64,000 bases of DNA from Hevea brasiliensis. Taxonomy: Eukaryota; Streptophyta; Magnoliopsida; Malpighiales; Euphorbiaceae. The translations under genes were made by a program, and so were the position numbers. Each line of letters begins with the position of its first letter. Within the stretch, counting starts at the first letter, position 1. The stretch spans positions 55,989,502 through 56,053,501 of the forward strand of contig NC_079504.1 in assembly GCF_030052815.1 (NCBI RefSeq). Reading direction: 5' to 3'. Shown here piece after piece: positions 10,094 to 21,749 of the stretch. The notes beneath the pieces were generated by a model. That model was not told where the DNA came from. It did not search any database and was given only the letters and a program-made list of their open reading frames with translations.

Positions 10094-10450
10094 AAAACAA
10101 CCAAAAGTATCCGAACCCCAGCTAAATCTTCTTCCCATCCTGAGGCTTGACTTGATTCTAATCCAGAACTTATTCTACTTCTATTTCTTACCAAACTTCC
10201 CTCTTTTTTTACTTTTTAATTCCAAATAAGGAGATAGTCTTGGTCATGTAACTAAACCTCCCAGCATCTATAGCTTTTTCGAATGGCAGACTATTCGGCT
10301 TTAGTACTTTTCAAATCTAAACTCCCTTTAACGATATGCCCCCCCCTCGGCTTTTCTATCTGTCTAGCAGCATCTACTATCGAGTGGAAGCTATGGGTTT
10401 TAATAGCCAAAATCAAAGAAGAGTATCTAGAGTGTAGCCTCTGGGTGTAC
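10094..10450 (-). pseudogene. Gag core fragment of the host gypsy element
   Basis: The minus-strand translation from 10450 includes LHSRYSSLILAIKTHSFHSI and then VDAARQIE, matching the middle of plant Ty3/gypsy gag (retrotrans_gag family), where a run of hydrophobic residues precedes an A-R-x-I/A-E helix. The piece is cut at 10450 by Athila and at 10094 by the solo LTR. Its continuation upstream is at 46210 and downstream at 4844. A proline-rich, stop-containing tail runs to 10094. Confidence 0.75.
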
Positions 10451-12058
10451 TGATACACTTGAATTGCATAGATGTTTTTAAGCACATTTGTATTCTAAAT
10501 CATAGCATTTAGGCAAGTATTTTCATGCATAGTAGTTGATTTCATTAGTTTTCATAAATTCTGTTGCTAAGCCCTTAATTCCATGTTTTCTGCATTATTT
10601 CAGGTATTTGGGTGAAGCCCCAAAGGATGGGAGTATAAAGGAAAGCTTGGAGAGGTAAAAAGACAAAGAATTGTTGCTGATACAAAGTACACAGGTCGTG
10701 TAAACCAAGCCCTAGACCCGTGTAACTCTCTGCCAGAAGAAAGCCAAGAGAATCGATGAGAAACACAAGTACACAGGTCGGGTAAGTAGACCCGTGTAAT
10801 CTGCAGGGACTCGTGTAAGTCTCTGCCGGGCACAAGCTTGAAGAACCTTAGGGGAACAATAGTGCACGGCCCGTGTAATCAGGCCCGTGTAGTTAGCACA
10901 GACCCGTGTAACTTTCTGTGCCAAAAAAAAACCACATGATTCTCCTCCAGCAAGTTACACGGCCCTACTTTGTGGGACCCATGTAGTGACACACGGGCTG
11001 TGTACTATGCTACAACTTGTTTTCTGACTCGAATTCCCCTCCTGTTTTCTGATTTGAATGAGATTCCTAAAGCCTTTTGGACTCAAAATGACCTAACCCT
11101 ACAGCAACCAATATAAATAGAAAAGAAAATATCAGGAAGGGAGGTCGGTCACTGTCATCAGGACTACTGCTGAAGGTTGCTATTGTCGGACTCTACATCA
11201 GTACCAAAAGAAGTTTTCCAGCTGAAGCTCCACAAGATCAAAGCTGCAAACTCTCTTTGGTTCCTTCGTTTCATCTCCTTAGACAGATTTTTATTATTTT
11301 ATTTCTTCTGCATAACTCTCTTTTTATTGTTTTTACTTTTTATCATGACATTTGCTGAACTCACCATGAGTGAGTAGTTTTCTTATTCTGGATTTGGGAG
11401 AATAGCTCTTGTAATTATTATTATGGATGAACACTGAGTTTTATTTATTGGATTTGAGATTTGTTTCTTGATTTAATTTCTTACGATCTTAATGCATGCT
11501 ATGTGTTGGTACCCACTTAGTTATGATTGTAAATGTTAATTAAAGGACTGAAAGGTGAAGATTAACATTAGAAAATCAAGATCTTGAACCTAGGAATTTT
11601 GACCTAAACATAGGCTGATGCCTTTGTGGAACCTAAAAATTGGTCAAAGGTCTTAAAGGATTTTAATTAATTTGAACACCACGAAAGTAGGGTTCGAGTT
11701 AATTAGAATACACCCTAGATGCCTTGAGAAAGGATTTAGGATAACTTAGGACTAATTTCCATCAAGGAAAATGATCCTCAATGCAATAAATAAACAAGAT
11801 AACATCCCTAGTAAGATTCAAGTGTGAAATCTTAATTCTAGAATTGTTTCAAATAAATCATTTCGTTTTAAGTTTACCATTTTAGTGTTTAAAGTTAACA
11901 AACTTCATTCCCTAAGTATTCGATAGCCTAGACAGTCAAGATCTCTGTGCAGATTGGTACTTGCTAAACAAAATTCCTCGTGGAAATGATACTATACTTA
12001 TCACTTTATTACTTGTTAGAGATATGTGCACTTGCGGTGATTGCAAAATAGTGAAACA
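10451..12058 (+). repeat. Athila 5' LTR
   Basis: The LTR starts TGATACACTTG and ends AGTGAAACA. It holds several copies of an imperfect palindrome around ACACGGGCCGTGTAA at about 10690-11010. AACCAATATAAATAGAAAAG at about 11106 contains a good TATA box for Pol II transcription. Its partner is split between 21278-21749 and 45069-46204. Confidence 0.92.
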
Positions 12059-12064
12059 AGTTTT

Positions 12065-12083
12065 TGGCGCCATTGCTGGGGAC
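12065..12083 (+). promoter_or_regulatory. Athila primer-binding site (tRNA-Asp type)
   Basis: TGGCGCCATTGCTGGGGAC begins six bases after the 5' LTR. Athila and Tat elements use this tRNA-Asp-complementary site to prime minus-strand DNA synthesis. Confidence 0.9.
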
Positions 12084-12207
12084 TTTTTTGGTTTTAGTAA
12101 TATCAAGCGATAGGCGATTTAGCTGATTTAGGCAATTATATTTATTATTTAATTTTATTTTACTGGTTGTATTTCTTTTCTTTTCTCTCAGGTGCCCGAT
12201 TTGGTAA

Positions 12208-13990
12208 ATGACCAGAACAAAGCCAGAAGAAATTTTGGACTGTGATCTAGAAATAGAAAGAACTCTGAAAGCCATCAGGAGGGAAAGGAAACATCAAGAG
12301 CATGGTAAAGGAGATCCTAAAATCCCAACCATGGCCGATAATAATGACAGACCAATACTCTTGAGAGATTACGGAGCTCCATCTGTCTAAGGATTCCAGC
12401 CCATTGTCATTAGACCCACAGTGGAAGCCAACAACTTTGAATTAAAACCAGCATGGCTCCAAATGATTCAACAAACTCAGTTTGCAGGTTCACCAACAAA
12501 GGACCCACACTATTACCTCCAATGTTTTCTTGCCCTATGTGATACATTCAAGATGAATGGAGTGTCTGATCAAGCAATAAGACTCAGAGCATTCCCATTC
12601 TCCTTTTGGGACAGAGCAAGGAAGTGGTTACTTTCTCAACTGGCTGGAACATTCACTACCTGGGAAAACCTCTCTTAAGCTTTTCTAGCAAGGTATTTCC
12701 CACCAGCAAAAGACTGCAAAGCTGAGGCTTGAGCTCAACACCTTCAGACAAAAGGAAAGAGAGTCACTCTATGATGCATGGGAAAGATATAAAGACCTGC
12801 AGAGGGAATGTCCACACCATGGCATAGAAGATTGGCTATTGGTGCAAAATTTCTATAATGGATTACTAGCCTCTACAAAGAGCACAGTTGATTCAGTTGC
12901 AGAGGGTGATCTCATGGAGACAATAGTGCCCCAAGCCCTTGAACTTCTAGAAAGGGTTGCATACCATAATTATGAGTGGTCAAATGAAAGAAATGCAAGA
13001 AGAACTGCGGGGTCTTGGAAGTAGATGCCCTAAGCATGATAAATGCCCGGTTGATCGACTCACAAAGAAACTTGAAAGAATTCAAGCCAATGCAGTTGGT
13101 ACAAATAGTCAAAATGAGGGCAGCTATGAAGGAGGATACATGAATTCAGAATACAACAATTTCAACGAACCTACATAATAGATGAACTATGTGAATAATA
13201 GAGGAAACTTTAACCAGAGGTAGCCAAACAATCTGTATTCAAATACTTACAACTCTGGATGGAGAAACCACCCAAATTTCTCATGGTCCAATCAGCAGAA
13301 CCAGCCAATAAACAAGCAACAAGGGTACAAAGCTCCGGACCCCTAGATTTGAGCAGTCAGAACTTTGCACAGCCATCACTACCTCTCCAACCTCAATAAC
13401 CTGAACTGAAAATAACCATGGAAACCATGATGGAAGGATTCCTAGCAGCTCAACAACAACAAACTGAATTGATTAAATAGCTGACTTCCAGAATGGACCA
13501 ACTTGCTACCCATAATAAGATGCTAGAGAATCAAATCGCTCAGTAAGCAAGTTCTTCAAGTAAGGCTACTGGCAAACTGCCCAGTCAACCAGAAATGAAC
13601 CTAAGGGAGAATTGTAAGGCAGTTGCACTGAGGAGTGGGAGAACTCTAGTATAACCAGAGGTAGAATCGATAGAGGAAACCATAGAAAAATCTAAAGACC
13701 AAGCAGAGAAAAAGGAGGAAGAAGCTAAGAAAGATCAGGAAGAGGAAGTAAGGAAGATAAAGAAATTACCAGAACCATACCAGCCTCCCCTACCTTTTCC
13801 TCAGAGATTTCAGAAAGCCAAACTGGACAAGCAGTTTGGGAAGTTTTTGGAAGTTTTACAGAAACTTTACATTAACATCCCCTTCACTGAAGCACTTTTT
13901 CAGATGCCATCTTATGCCAAATTTCTTAAGGAAATTCTGTCAAAGAAAAGGAAGCTAGAAGACTATGGAACAGTAGCTCTAACATAGGAA
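12208..13990 (+). pseudogene. Athila gag, broken
   Basis: The frame opens with MTRTKPEEILDCDLEIERTL and soon reaches a stop at 12388, where comparable proteins have glutamine. It continues with the conserved capsid blocks FELKPAWLQMIQQTQFAG, then a DPHYYLQCFLALCDTFK block and FSFWDRARKWLLSQLAG, and a second stop at 12676. Later come an LLERVAYHNYEW block near 12940, an asparagine- and tryptophan-rich stretch with WRNHPNFSW, a lysine/glutamate-rich linker near 13680-13760, and the MPSYAKFLKEILSKKRKLED block just before the protease. Gag would form the particle and bind RNA. At least five stops or frame changes break it. Confidence 0.85.
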
Positions 13991-14589
13991 TGCAGTGCCA
14001 TTCTGCAAAACAAACTGCCTCCAAAGTTGAAGGATCCATGAAGCTTCTCCATACCCTGTATCATTGTAACAAGAAAATAGACAAGGCCCTCTGCGATCTT
14101 AGGACAAGCGGCAGTCTAATGCCTCTATCAATATGCAAAAAGCTAGAGATCGGGGAACTGAAACCCATAACAATCTCATTGCAATTGGCTGATCGATCCA
14201 TTAAATATCCTGTAAGGATACTTGAGAACATCCCTATCAAAGTGGGCAAATTCTTCATTCCAGTGGACTTTGTTGTCCTTGAGATGGAATAAGATGTCCA
14301 AATTCCTATCATCTTGGGAAGACCATTCTTAGCAACTGCTGGAGCCATCACAGACGTAAAAAATGGACGATTAACCCTCAAGGTAGGAGAAGAAGAAGTG
14401 GAGTTCAACTTGTTCGACATAATGAATCACAAATTTAAACCTGATGAATGCTTTAAGGTTGACATAATTGATGAACAAGTTAAAGAGGAATTTCATAAGA
14501 CACATCCTAAAGATCCTTTTGAAGCATGTATTGTACACAGCCACATAGTGGATGATGAAAATACAAAAATAATAGCATGTGCACAATAG
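13990..14589 (+). pseudogene. Athila retropepsin (PR)
   Basis: This aspartic protease region follows the ECSAILQNKLPPKLKDP linker. The active-site stretch reads KALCDLRTSGSLMPLSI, whereas related Athila proteins have D-L-G-A-S there. The glycine and the residue after it are changed, so catalysis is unlikely. The flap and second-domain blocks, SLQLADRSIKYPVRILENIP and then PIILGRPFLATAGA, are well kept. A stop at 14290 and one at 14587 interrupt it. The RT follows immediately. Confidence 0.85.
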
Positions 14590-15792
14590 TTGGCAGCTCC
14601 TCCAACCCTACCCTTAGCTAAGGCTTCGGAGATAGAGAAGTTGAAGGAGGAACAAACCAAAGGTAAGCTCGGAAAACTCCAAGCAGTGAAGCTTAAACCT
14701 CTCCCATCTTCACTAAGGTACGCATTCCTGGACTCAAAGTCTAATTATCCTGTTATAATCAATGCTAGCCTGTCTAAGTTAGAAGAGGAAAAATTGTTAA
14801 GAGAACTTAGGATCCATAGCAAAGCATTAGGGTATAAAATAGAAGACCTGAAGGGGATCAACCCTTCGATTTGCATGCATAGGATACCCATGGAAGAAAA
14901 TAGTAAACCCACAATCGAACATCAAAGAAGACTAAACCCAAACATGAAAGAAGTAGTCAAGAAAGAAATTTTAAAACTATTAGATGCAGGTATCATATAC
15001 CCAATTTCTGATAGTAAATGGGTTAGTCCAGTACATGTAGTTCCTAAGAAAGGTGGGACAACTGTTATCCAAAATGCAAGCAATGAACTAATCCCTACTA
15101 GAGTAGTCACTGGTTGGCGAATGTGCATTGATTATAGGAAATTGAACAGTGCCACCAGAAAAGATCATTTCCCTCTTCCTTTCATCGACCAAATGTTAGA
15201 AAGGTTAGCAAAACACTCTTATTTCTGTTATCTAGATGGGTACTCGGGATTCTTTCAAATTCCTATTCACCCAGAAGACCAAGAAAAGACAACGTTCACT
15301 TGTCCCTATGGAACATTTGCATATAGAAGAATGCCTTTTGGTCTTTGTAATGCCCCTGCTACCTTTCAAAGATGCATGATGGCTATCTTTTCTGATTATA
15401 TTGAAGATATCATGGAAGTTTTTATGGATGATTTTTCTGTCTATGGAACTACTTTTGATGATTGCCTAGCTAATTTATCTAAGGTGTTGCAAAGATGTGA
15501 AGAATCAAACCTGGTCCTAAATTGGGAAAAATGCCATTTCATGGTAAGGGAAGGTATAGTTCTGGGACATTTGATATTAGAAAGAGGAATTGAAGTTGAT
15601 AAGGAAAAATTTGAGATCATTGAAAATATGCAACCCCCAATGCGAGGCTTTTTGGGACATGTAGGATTCTACAGAAGATTCATTAAAGACTTTTCCAAAA
15701 TAGCTAAGCCACTTACTAGTTACGTCAAGATGTTCCCTTTGATTTTGATGAAAATTGCCTTGTCTCCCTTAACAGAATCAAAGAGGCTCTGA
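14590..15792 (+). pseudogene. Athila reverse transcriptase
   Basis: A 400-residue frame is open after the stop at 14587. Visible RT blocks are WVSPVHVVPKKGG (fingers), WRMCIDYRKLNSATRKDHFP, a YLDGYSGFFQIPI segment carrying the first catalytic aspartate, and FAYRRMPFGLCNAPATFQR. The active-site box is EVFMDDFSVYG, with the paired aspartates present. GFLGHVGFYRRFIKDFSKIA marks the connection region. The frame then degrades near 15730, where a small deletion or frameshift separates it from RNase H. The reading before residue 1 is continuous with PR apart from the stop. This is the best-kept domain of the element. Confidence 0.9.
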
Positions 15793-15806
15793 TATCAGCA
15801 CTAATA

Positions 15807-16223
15807 ATGCAGCCACTGAATTGGGAGCTACCATTCGAGGTGATGTGCGACGCGAATGACTTTGCTGTTGGAGCAGTGCTCGGGCAAAGAAAAGATAAAA
15901 AGCTCCATGCTATTTATTATGCTAGCAAGATACTTGATAATGCACAAATCAATTATGCTACCACAGAGAAAGAATTCCTAGCAGTGGTATTTGTAATAGA
16001 CAAATTCAGATCTTATCTCATCGAGTCAAAAGTCATTGTATTCACAGATCATGCTAAAATCTGGTACCTTATCAACAAAAAGGAAGCAAAACCAAGACTG
16101 ATTTGATGGATTCTACTCCTAGAAGAATTTGACCTTGAAATCAACGACAAAAAGGGATCCAAAAATGTAGTAGCTGACCATCTTTCTAGACTAAAATTAG
16201 AGTACACAGAGGACTTCGAAGAT
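15807..16223 (+). pseudogene. Athila RNase H
   Basis: Gypsy-type RNase [21 protein letters not shown] holds the first catalytic aspartate, [20 protein letters not shown] holds the glutamate, and [13 protein letters not shown] holds the following aspartate. A TGA at 16104-16106 replaces an expected arginine codon, after which WILLLEEFDLEI and a VADHLSRL block complete the domain. It would remove the RNA strand during reverse transcription. The stop and the frame break before it make it inactive as part of the polyprotein. Confidence 0.88.
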
Positions 16224-17520
16224 TTGCAAATTGATGATTCATTTCCTGATGAGCAGTTACTTGCATTCTCCAAAGCTCCATGGTACGCTGACTTTGTTAA
16301 TTTTCTTGTATGCAGGGTACTGCCTCCAAACATGACTTATCAGCAAAGGAAGAAATTCCTACATGATGTGAGATATTACTTATGGGAGGAACCCCTACTG
16401 TACAAGGGATGTAATGATGGGCTGATAAGAAGGTGCATACCAGAGGAAGATATGGAAAGTATCATTTATCATTGCCATTCATCACTATATGGAGGACATT
16501 TAGGCACTTCAAAGACCGCAGCCAAGATTTTACAAGCAGGGTTTTACTGGCCACATTTATTTAAGGATGTAAGATCCTTTGTGCTAACTTGTGATTAATG
16601 CCAAAGAACAGGTAACAGTTCAAGAAGGAATGAAATGCCACTGCATAGTATACTTGAGATAGAATTGTTTGATGTATGGGGAATAGACTTCATGGGGCCA
16701 TTCCCCTCTTCCCGTGGAAATAAGTATATTTTGGTTAGAGTTGATTATTTGTCAAAATGGGTAGAAGCTATTGCAACACCAACCAACGATGCTAGAGTGG
16801 TCACCAAGTTCCTTAAGAAGAACATCTTCACAAGATTTGGCATACCACGAGCGATAATCAGTGATGGAGGAAGCCACTTCTGCAACCAACAATTCAAAAC
16901 ACTACTGAAAAAGTATGGAGTAACTCATAAGGTGGCCACACCTTATCATCCTCAAACCAGCGGTCAAGTAGAAATATCAAACAGGGCAAGGCGATTCTAG
17001 AAAAGCGTAAGCAGATCTAGGAAGGACTGGTGCATGAAGCTAGATGATGCACTATGGGCATACCGCACTGCATATAAAACCCCAATTGGCACAACACCCT
17101 TCCGACTGGTTTATGGAAAATCATGCCATCTCCCTGTTGAACTTAAGCATAAAGCCTACTGGGCAATTCAAGTACTAAACTTTGACCTCAAAGCTGCTAG
17201 TGAGAACAGGCTCTTACAACTGAATGAGTTAGAAGAAATCCGAGAAGATGCATACGAAAATGCCAAAATCTTTAAGGATAAAACCAAAAGATGGCATGAC
17301 AGGCGCATAGCAAGGAAAGAGATAAAGGAAGGAGATCTTGTCCTCTTATTCAACTCTAGATTGAAACTCTTTCCAGGGAAGTTGAAATCAAGATGGTCCG
17401 GACCTTTTAAGGTCAGCCAAGTCTTCCCACATGGAGCAGTAGAGGTATGGAGCGAAACCTCAGGCACATTTAAGATCAATGGGTAGAGGCTGAAGCCTTA
17501 CTTTTAGGGAGAACCCATAG
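16224..17520 (+). pseudogene. Athila integrase
   Basis: The N-terminal zinc-binding HHCC region includes IIYHCHSSLYGGHLGTSKTA and ends in a C-D-stop-C-Q-R block, where a TAA at 16596-16598 replaces the usual glutamine. The core has [10 protein letters not shown] (first aspartate), [15 protein letters not shown] (second aspartate) and the glutamate of [10 protein letters not shown]. Stops near 17000 and at 17484 interrupt the C-terminal part, which keeps [20 protein letters not shown] and the [10 protein letters not shown] block typical of gypsy integrases. Integrase joins element DNA to the target. It is broken here by at least three stops. Confidence 0.9.
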
Positions 17521-18435
17521 AAATGGGAGTAAATTGCACTCTCAATCCTCTTACTGACAGACCATAAACAAGCAAAGTCCAGCTAAAGACTATAAACAAG
17601 TGCTTTTTGGGAGGCAACCCAAAATTTTTTTGAACTTTTCTTCTTTTCTTTTTCTTCAATATTGAATTTTTGTTTCGTACTCATTAGCATTTCATTTTGT
17701 AGGATTTTTGAAAAGGGGAATAGAGATTAAGAGAGGAAGGGAATCACCAAGTCAAAACCACAAAAGGGAAAATTGAACAAAACCAGGGAAGTAACTCTAT
17801 TGTTAATCTTTGCATCCATCTCATGTGTTATGATGATAAAATTTTCCATCTGCCAAAGATTTGAAAATTAGAAAATTACACGGGTCATGTATTGCTAGTA
17901 CACGCCCCGTGTAACTTTCTGGAAGTCCATAAATTTCATCCAATCTCGACCCTTCGGGAGACATAAATTTATACGGGTCTATATCCCAAATTACATGGAC
18001 CGTGTAATGTCTCTAGCAGAATAACTGAGAGACAGAAGGTTACACGGGGCTCCTTGAATTTTACATGGGCCGTGTAACATATCCAATAAAGTAACCCGAG
18101 AGATAGGAAGTTACAGGGGTTTCATAGCTGATTTACACAGGCCGTGTACTACGACAGATTTCGAAAATTTCAGGCAGAAGTTTACATGACCCTACATGTC
18201 GGGACCCGTGTAGTGATACACCACCCGTGTATTTTGTCCCAGACGTGACTCTTGGGGTGCGAAACGCACGAAACGAAGAGTCCTAATGGCTCACCCCTAG
18301 CATTAAAACCCTTCATAAACACAAAACTCTTCATCTACTCCCTTCCTAGCCTATAAAAACCTCTCAAATCTCATCTCCCTTCACCAAAATCATACTCTTC
18401 TCCTTCCCAAAAACACACTTATAGCTCCTGCGAAG
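17521..18435 (+). other. Spacer between Athila pol and ORF3, with ACACGGG/CCGTGTAA repeats
   Basis: No open frame of note. From about 17876 to 18235 a loose unit of 60-75 bp repeats about five times; each carries a TTACACGGG-like half and a CCGTGTAA-like half. The same motif family fills part of the Athila LTR (10690-11010). After it, CTATAAAAACC at 18351-18361 and a C/T-rich leader resemble a TATA box and 5' leader for a subgenomic ORF3 transcript. That role is inferred. Confidence 0.6.
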
Positions 18436-19731
18436 AGATCTGCAATGAGGATCGACTCTTCTTCAAGACAAAGAGGAGAATCCTCACCTTCTCCACCCTA
18501 GCCTCCAACCCAGTGCCCAAGAACGAGGGTAGCCACTCCCCAACCATCTCAATAAGCACCTCCTCCACTGCAACCACAGCCACAACCAGCTCTACAACCC
18601 GAAATCTCTATTCCTTGGAGATTTTGAGATGATGCCCACAAAGCAATGTGCACCTGACTTCTAGCCCAAAAAATATCCTCCACCAAATACATAGATTTTT
18701 CGCTTTTAGAGCAAATCGGGTTGTAAGAAGAAATCAATGGGCTACTTGATAGTATTGGGTGGACAAGGTTCACCCAACTCCAATTTCTGGCTTACAAAGA
18801 CACAACGCTGAAATTTTTGGGTAGCTTCAAGGCTAACTTATGGCCCACTGACAGGGAAGACAGGGGCAGAATTGAGTTTTACCTACTTGGTGTAGATCGG
18901 GTAGTGAATATGGATGAGTTTAATGCCATCTTTGGCTTTGACAGTACCGGCCATCAAGAAATCCCAAAGAACCGCATGCTGTACAACAACATCAACTTTT
19001 GGAATTCCATTGCACCAAACACAGAGCCCTACAACTCCAGCAAATCCAAATCAATGGGCATCACTAGTCCAGCATTGCGATACATGCATCGGTTCGCTGC
19101 CCACACCATCATGGGCCGTGGCGACAGCTTTGGCATTGTCAATGCGAGGGAGCTATTTTTCCTATGGTGCATGGTCACCGGGCAATGGTGCAGCACTGGC
19201 TTTTTCTTATGCAACCATCTTCGACACGTTTGCCATCAACCTACCAGGCATATAGTGCTTGGAGGCCTTGTCACCACCATTGCCCTCCACTTCGGCTTTG
19301 TTCCAGGACATCACAGACTGCGCTTTGTTACTGGAACATCGAGAATTGATCAAACTATTTGCATATTCATGGGGATATGTAAGAAGGTGGGCAACAAATG
19401 CTACTTGGTGGATGCCGAAGGAAATACCATCCCTCAGAGAGACGAGGCAAGGGAGCGACCCGGTGAGACCTCACAGCCTCAAGAAGAAGGGCAAGGGCGG
19501 ATGTTCGAAGAGTCCCCTATCTGAGTGTCTCCATACACACCACCACCGATAGACCCAGTCCTTGCATACCTGCAGCGCATGGAGACCACAATATATGGCA
19601 GGATGCGAGCTATCAAGGACAGCCTCCAGGAAGCACACAACAAGCTGGACATTCTAATGGACAAACTAGATGACGAGGATAAGGAGGAAAATGAGCAAGG
19701 ATCACCAGCATCACCATCATCATCGAGATAG
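18436..19731 (+). pseudogene. Athila third ORF (ATHILA ORF-1 family, env-like position)
   Basis: The reading begins near 18444 with MRIDSSSRQRGESSPSPP and has several stops before the long frame at 18817-19524 (235 residues), which starts MGSFKANLWPTDREDRGRIE. It resembles the extra protein encoded after pol in Athila elements (PF03078, ATHILA ORF-1). That protein is often called env-like from its position, but its function is not established. I see no clear signal peptide or transmembrane segment. The last part (19525-19731) after a stop reads PPIDPVLAYLQRMETTIYGR, then a predicted coiled coil and an acidic, serine-rich tail. Stops make it a pseudogene. Confidence 0.7.
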
Positions 19732-21263
19732 GACTATAGGATAAGATCTTTATTATAGTATCTTACATGCCCTAGTCCTAACTTGCAACCATAGGTCTCT
19801 TTTATTTGCTTTATGTTCAAAAATTTTTCATGCTTAATAAATATTATGCTTCCTTAAAATTTTTGTACACTTGATCTGATCTTGCACATTATATTGACAT
19901 TGAGGACAATGTCTGGTTTGAGTTTGGGTGGGGATACATTTGCACTTGCATATCATTACATGCACATCATTGCATTGTTTAAATTCAGCTACATTATTCT
20001 TGTGTATCAAAATTTTTAAGAATTTTTGAAAATTTTTGGATTGTAAATTGTGAAACTTAGCACTATAACCAAAATTTTTTTGTAAGCTAATAATTGGACT
20101 CCACGGGATAGAGGAATAAACGTATCTAGATGGGCAAAAAGGGATTCTAACATGTTATTTGTGAAGAAGCTAATCTCTTTTATGGAACTAGACTAGCTAA
20201 ACCTCTTCATAACTATTAATTTATCACATTGAACTTGTAAAATTAGGAGAACAAATTTTGAAACACAAGCAAACTCAAAAATTGCCTCACTAGCTCTAGA
20301 ACATATCTCTCGGACCTATCAAGGCGAATCCTAGCATATGCTTGATGAACAGATAATTAAGGCATTCTTTGATACAGCCTTACTAAGCCTTAGCCACCCC
20401 TAAATTAAAATGTATATCCCTTGTAGCCAACTTAAAGCCTATGTTCATCCCTTAAAATTTATTGCTTACCCATGTTATTCACCTAGCCCCTAACCTAAAA
20501 AACTACCATACCCTTTTGAGGAAGCAAAATGCATAAAGAAAATGAAGAGAGGATGTGGAACTCAAGAAAGAATGGAAGTGTGCAATTGAAGCCAAAGAAA
20601 AATTTTCCTTTCCAACCCAGCAAAAGCAATGAGTTTGGGGGAGAGGACAAAAAGGAAAAAGAAAAGAAGTCCCAAGATAAGTGTCATGGAAGCATGCTTG
20701 ATAATATAAAAAGCCAAAAGCCTTTCCTCTCCACACAAAATATGTAGAAACGAACTCAGTATACTTGGATTTTATGCATACATGCTATCCTCATATTTGC
20801 ATTCCCTAAAATCCTTTCATTGGCAACCAAGTTTATCCCTCTAGCCCCATTACAACCCTTTTAAAGACCTTTTGATCTTTTGAAAAAGCACATGCTACAT
20901 TAGTGGAGATAGAAAATTGAGATATGCCTATGGAGTTAGAATTGAAATAATTCATCTCAATTACTTACGAAAGAGGCAGATTTGGGGGAGTTAGTACTTA
21001 TTAATTCTATCCCAATAAAATAGGTTTTTTGTGGCTTATTAATGGTCTTGTATAAAGGAATAATTAGTCAAAACACCATGAAACAAGGTAAAGTTCCAAA
21101 CAAGCAGCTTTTAGAACCCTTATGCCTTGAAAGAGGGGAGTTGGTATGAAGGTTAGAGGAGTTCAATTCTATGCTTATTAAATTGATGGCTGTATTCCTA
21201 AGTATCCCCTGAAATGTGCTTTAAAACAGAGTTTTGTTTTGCTTGAGGACAAGCAAAAGTTTG
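19732..21263 (+). other. Athila 3' non-coding region
   Basis: About 1.5 kb of A/T-rich DNA without a credible gene. It carries several G-rich tracts resembling the terminal polypurine tract: GTTTGAGTTTGGGTGGGG near 19918, GAGTTTGGGGGAGAGG near 20631 and GATTTGGGGGAG near 20979. The first follows TTGAGGACAA, as does the terminal tract. Small frames here are low complexity. Confidence 0.6.
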
Positions 21264-21277
21264 AGTTTGGGGGTATT
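21264..21277 (+). promoter_or_regulatory. Athila polypurine tract
   Basis: AGTTTGGGGGTATT stands directly before the 3' LTR start TGATACAC at 21278. It is preceded by GCTTGAGGACAAGC, a small perfect inverted repeat common at this place in Athila-like elements. It primes plus-strand DNA synthesis. Confidence 0.85.
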
Positions 21278-21749
21278 TGATACACTTGAATTGTACAGAT
21301 ATTTTTAAGCACATTTGTATTCTAAATCATAGCATTTAGGCAAGTATTTTCATGCATAGTAGTTGATTTCATTAGTTTTCATAAATTTTGTTGCCAAGCC
21401 CTTAATTCCATGTTTTCTGTATTATTTCAGGTGTTTGGGAGAAGCCCCAAAGGATGGGAGTGCAAAGGAAAGCTTGGAGAGGTAAAAAGACAAAGAATTG
21501 CTGCTGATACAAAGTACACAGGTCGTGTAAACTAAGCCCCAGACCCGTGTAACTCTCTGCCAGAAGAAAGCCAAGAGAATCAATGAGAAACACAAGTACA
21601 TGGGTCATGTAAGTAGACCCGTGTAATCTGCAGGGACCCGTGTAAGTCTCTGCCGGGCACAAGCTTGAAGAACCTTATGGGAACAACAATGCACGACTCG
21701 TGTAATTAGGCCCATGTAGTTGGCATAGACCCATGTAACTTTCTGTGCC
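21278..21749 (+). repeat. Athila 3' LTR, left piece
   Basis: This piece matches the first 472 bp of the 5' LTR and stops at CTGTGCC, where a minus-strand long LTR enters. GTGCC at 21745-21749 is one copy of the insertion duplication. The other, ATGCC, is at 45064-45068. Confidence 0.92.

Noticed and set aside
16049..16333. Antisense frames over Athila RNase H and integrase, and over other gag/pol regions (14061, 17168, 53667, 61441)
   Set aside because: They are shadows of conserved retrotransposon coding sequence on the other strand.
18817..19524. True envelope glycoprotein
   Set aside because: No clear signal peptide or transmembrane anchor can be seen; the protein fits the ATHILA ORF-1 family, whose function is unknown.
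20529..20747. Lysine-rich small protein ORF in the Athila 3' region
   Set aside because: Low-complexity frame around a G-rich polypurine-like site, with no similarity to known Athila proteins.
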